This document shows positions 62,415 through 64,000 of a DNA stretch of 64,000 bases, piece by piece (within the stretch, counting starts at the first letter, position 1; each line of letters starts with the position of its first letter). The notes beneath the pieces are model-generated. The model had not been told where the DNA came from and made no database searches. It was given only the letters and a program-made list of their open reading frames with translations. The stretch is taken from assembly GCF_018406605.1 (NCBI RefSeq), contig NZ_AP024545.1, forward strand, positions 2,852,001-2,916,000. Reading direction: 5' to 3'. Source of the DNA: Noviluteimonas caseinilytica. Its GTDB lineage: Bacteria > Pseudomonadota > Gammaproteobacteria > Xanthomonadales > Xanthomonadaceae. The translations under genes were made by a program, and so were the position numbers.

Positions 62415-62420
62415 TAGAAT
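62415..62420 (+). promoter_or_regulatory. -10 hexamer TAGAAT of guaB
   Basis: TAGAAT lies 28 bases before the chosen guaB ATG at 62449; a transcript would start near 62427. The ATG inside it (62419) therefore cannot be the start on this transcript. Confidence 0.5.
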
Positions 62421-62448
62421 GCCGCGCTTCCCGCACTCGGGGGGCTCC

Positions 62449-63906
62449 ATGCTCCGCATCCAGGCAGAAGCGCTGACCTACGACGACGTCTCGCTCGTTC
62501 CCGCGCATTCCATCGTCCTGCCCAAGGACGTCTCGCTCGCCACGCGCCTTACCCGCAACCTGCGCCTCAACCTGCCCATCGTGTCCGCCGCGATGGATAC
62601 GGTGACCGAAGCGCGCCTCGCAGTGACGATGGCCCAGCTGGGCGGCATCGGCATCCTGCACAAGAACATGTCCGCGCAACGACAGGCCGCCGAAGTCGCG
62701 CGCGTCAAGAAGTTCGAAGCCGGCGTGATCAAGGAACCCTTCACCGTCGCGCCCGACACCACGATCGGCGAAGTGCTGCGCCTCACGCGCGCACGCAACA
62801 TCTCCGGCGTGCCGGTGGTGGATGGCGGTCGCCTCGTCGGCATCGTCACCGGGCGCGACATGCGCTTCGAGAAGAAACTCGACGATCCGGTCCGCCACAT
62901 CATGACCAAGCAGGATCGCCTGATCACCGTGCGCGAAGGCGCCAGCGACGACGAAGTGCTGCAGCTGCTGCATCGCCACCGCATCGAGAAGGTGCTGGTG
63001 GTCAACGATGCGTTCGAGCTGCGCGGCCTGATCACGGTCAAGGACATCCAGAAGAAACAGGACAACCCCAACGCGGCCTACGACAGCAGCGAACGCCTGC
63101 TGTGCGGCGCGGCGGTGGGCGTGGGCGGCGACACCGAACAGCGCATCGAAGCGCTGGTGGCCGCGGGCGTGGACGTGATCATCGTCGACACCGCGCACGG
63201 CCATTCGCAGGGCGTGCTCGACCGCGTGCGCTGGGCCAAGAAAACCTTCCCGAAGCTCGAAGTCATCGGCGGCAACATCGTCACCGGCGATGCAGCGCTC
63301 GCCTTGATGGACGCGGGCGCGGACGCGGTGAAAGTCGGCGTCGGCCCCGGTTCGATCTGCACCACGCGCATCGTCGCCGGCGTGGGCGTGCCGCAGGTTA
63401 CCGCGATCGACATGGTCGCCGAGGCGCTGCAGGACCGCATCCCGCTGATCGCCGACGGCGGCATCCGTTACTCGGGCGACCTCGGCAAGGCGATCGTCGC
63501 CGGCGCGTCGAGCGTGATGATCGGCGGCCTGTTCGCCGGCACCGAGGAATCGCCGGGCGAAACCGAACTGTTCCAGGGCCGCAGCTACAAGAGCTATCGC
63601 GGCATGGGCTCGCTCGGTGCGATGGAGCTGGGATCGAAGGACCGCTATTTCCAGGACGCCAGCGACGCCGACAAGCTCGTGCCCGAAGGCATCGAAGGCC
63701 GCGTGCCGTATCGCGGCGCGCTCAGCGGCGTGGTGCACCAGCTGGCCGGCGGCCTGCGCGCGACGATGGGCTATGTCGGCTGCGCGACGATCGAGGACAT
63801 GCGCGTCAAGCCCTCGTTCGTGAAAGTCACCGCGGCCGGCACGCGCGAAAGCCACGTGCACGACGTGCAGATCACGAAAGAACCGCCGAACTACCGCGCG
63901 AGCTGA
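62449..63906 (+). CDS. guaB: IMP dehydrogenase
   Basis: 485 residues. MLRIQAEALTYDDVSLVPAH at the start, two CBS domains (about 95-205), phosphate/IMP site GVGPGSICTTRIVAGVGVPQ with catalytic Cys304, the SYKSYRGMGSLGAMELGSKD flap and the C-terminal monovalent-cation region. It oxidises IMP to XMP, the committed step of guanine nucleotide synthesis. The ATG at 62449 has GGGGGG upstream. ATG 62419 is rejected because it lies in the -10 element. No guaA follows within the window. Confidence 0.97.
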   Translation: MLRIQAEALTYDDVSLVPAHSIVLPKDVSLATRLTRNLRLNLPIVSAAMDTVTEARLAVTMAQLGGIGILHKNMSAQRQAAEVARVKKFEAGVIKEPFTVAPDTTIGEVLRLTRARNISGVPVVDGGRLVGIVTGRDMRFEKKLDDPVRHIMTKQDRLITVREGASDDEVLQLLHRHRIEKVLVVNDAFELRGLITVKDIQKKQDNPNAAYDSSERLLCGAAVGVGGDTEQRIEALVAAGVDVIIVDTAHGHSQGVLDRVRWAKKTFPKLEVIGGNIVTGDAALALMDAGADAVKVGVGPGSICTTRIVAGVGVPQVTAIDMVAEALQDRIPLIADGGIRYSGDLGKAIVAGASSVMIGGLFAGTEESPGETELFQGRSYKSYRGMGSLGAMELGSKDRYFQDASDADKLVPEGIEGRVPYRGALSGVVHQLAGGLRATMGYVGCATIEDMRVKPSFVKVTAAGTRESHVHDVQITKEPPNYRAS

Positions 63907-63910
63907 GGCA

Positions 63911-63996
63911 AGGGACCGGGGACCAGGGACCCGGGACCAGTAACAGCAACGACGTTTTGATTTCCCCGGTCCCCGGTCCCGGGTCCCCGGTCCCGG
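63911..63996. repeat. inverted GGGACCN repeat (4 + 4 units) after guaB
   Basis: Left arm: four GGGACC units at a 7-base period (63912-63938). Right arm: four GGTCCC units at the same period (63968-63994). A 23-29-base spacer (TAACAGCAACGACGTTTTGA and more) separates them, so an RNA or DNA strand can fold into a long GC-rich hairpin. It may act as the guaB terminator. It resembles GGGACC-rich intergenic repeats I recall from Lysobacter and Stenotrophomonas. Confidence 0.8.
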
Positions 63997-64000
63997 AGAT

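Noticed and set aside
62419..62448. ATG 62419 as the guaB start
   Set aside because: It lies inside the TAGAAT promoter element; MLRIQAEALTYDD at 62449 matches known IMP dehydrogenases and has a strong ribosome site.
63911..63996. GGGACC repeats considered as a CRISPR array
   Set aside because: Units of 7 bases with no unique spacers and opposite orientation of the two arms; it is an inverted repeat.

Overview
The window reads as chromosomal DNA of a high-GC gammaproteobacterium of the Xanthomonadaceae/Lysobacteraceae, most likely a Lysobacter-like organism. The reasons are very GC-rich third codon positions (which give long shadow frames opposite almost every gene), a 41-residue type B ribosomal protein L36, a Xanthomonas-like S1 protein, and housekeeping neighbourhoods typical of the group (rne/rluC; cmk-rpsA-ihfB-lapA-lapB; ndk-rlmN-pilF-rodZ-like-yfgM-like-bamB-der). 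I see no tRNA, rRNA, CRISPR array, insertion sequence, prophage or integration site. The genes are densely packed and many pairs overlap by 1-4 bases.

Layout. 1-5 kb: small accessory genes (two DUF4239-like membrane proteins, a hot-dog thioesterase, a lipase-like hydrolase, a short EamA transporter, a DUF1508 protein). 5-9.3 kb: a leftward cluster with a CDF metal transporter, a QueC-like PP-loop enzyme and a PAS-GGDEF-EAL protein whose membrane domain resembles the queuosine-precursor transporter YhhQ. 9.4-12.8 kb: an S9 peptidase, a flavin/PNPOx-like stress protein and an orphan LuxR-type response regulator. 12.8-18.5 kb: RNase E, RluC, pterin carbinolamine dehydratase and NfuA. 18.5-21.2 kb: a TonB-like Pro/Ala-rich membrane protein convergent with two cytochromes c. 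21.5-29.3 kb: an RND efflux operon with one adaptor and two different permeases. 29.3-32.2 kb: a TraB-family protein and a TetR/hydrolase pair with a visible candidate operator. 32.2-34.5 kb: the agmatine-to-putrescine genes aguA and aguB.

34.7-43.2 kb: rpmJ, cmk, rpsA and ihfB, then lapA-lapB running through overlapping stop/start codons into a WecA-like transferase, a WbpM-like dehydratase and galU, so LPS quality control and O-glycan supply appear linked. 43.2-49.3 kb: a small membrane protein, a PuuB-like amine oxidase, and a leftward fatty-acid oxidation unit (PsrA-like TetR regulator, HAD/ECH fusion, thiolase) preceded by a textbook PsrA-type palindrome overlapping a sigma70-like promoter. 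49.5-59 kb: ndk, rlmN, pilF, rodZ-like, yfgM-like, bamB, der, then mobA-moeA-moeB (MoeB carries an N-terminal rhodanese). 59-64 kb: a DUF2272 protein, small proteins, a BEM46-like hydrolase, DUF1244, folD and guaB, ending in a 7-bp-period inverted repeat.

The most interesting item is the apparent operon at 8229-4139, which joins a deazapurine-type PP-loop enzyme to a c-di-GMP protein carrying a YhhQ-like membrane domain. The second is a recurring -10 hexamer 6-8 bases before start codons, suggesting several leaderless mRNAs.
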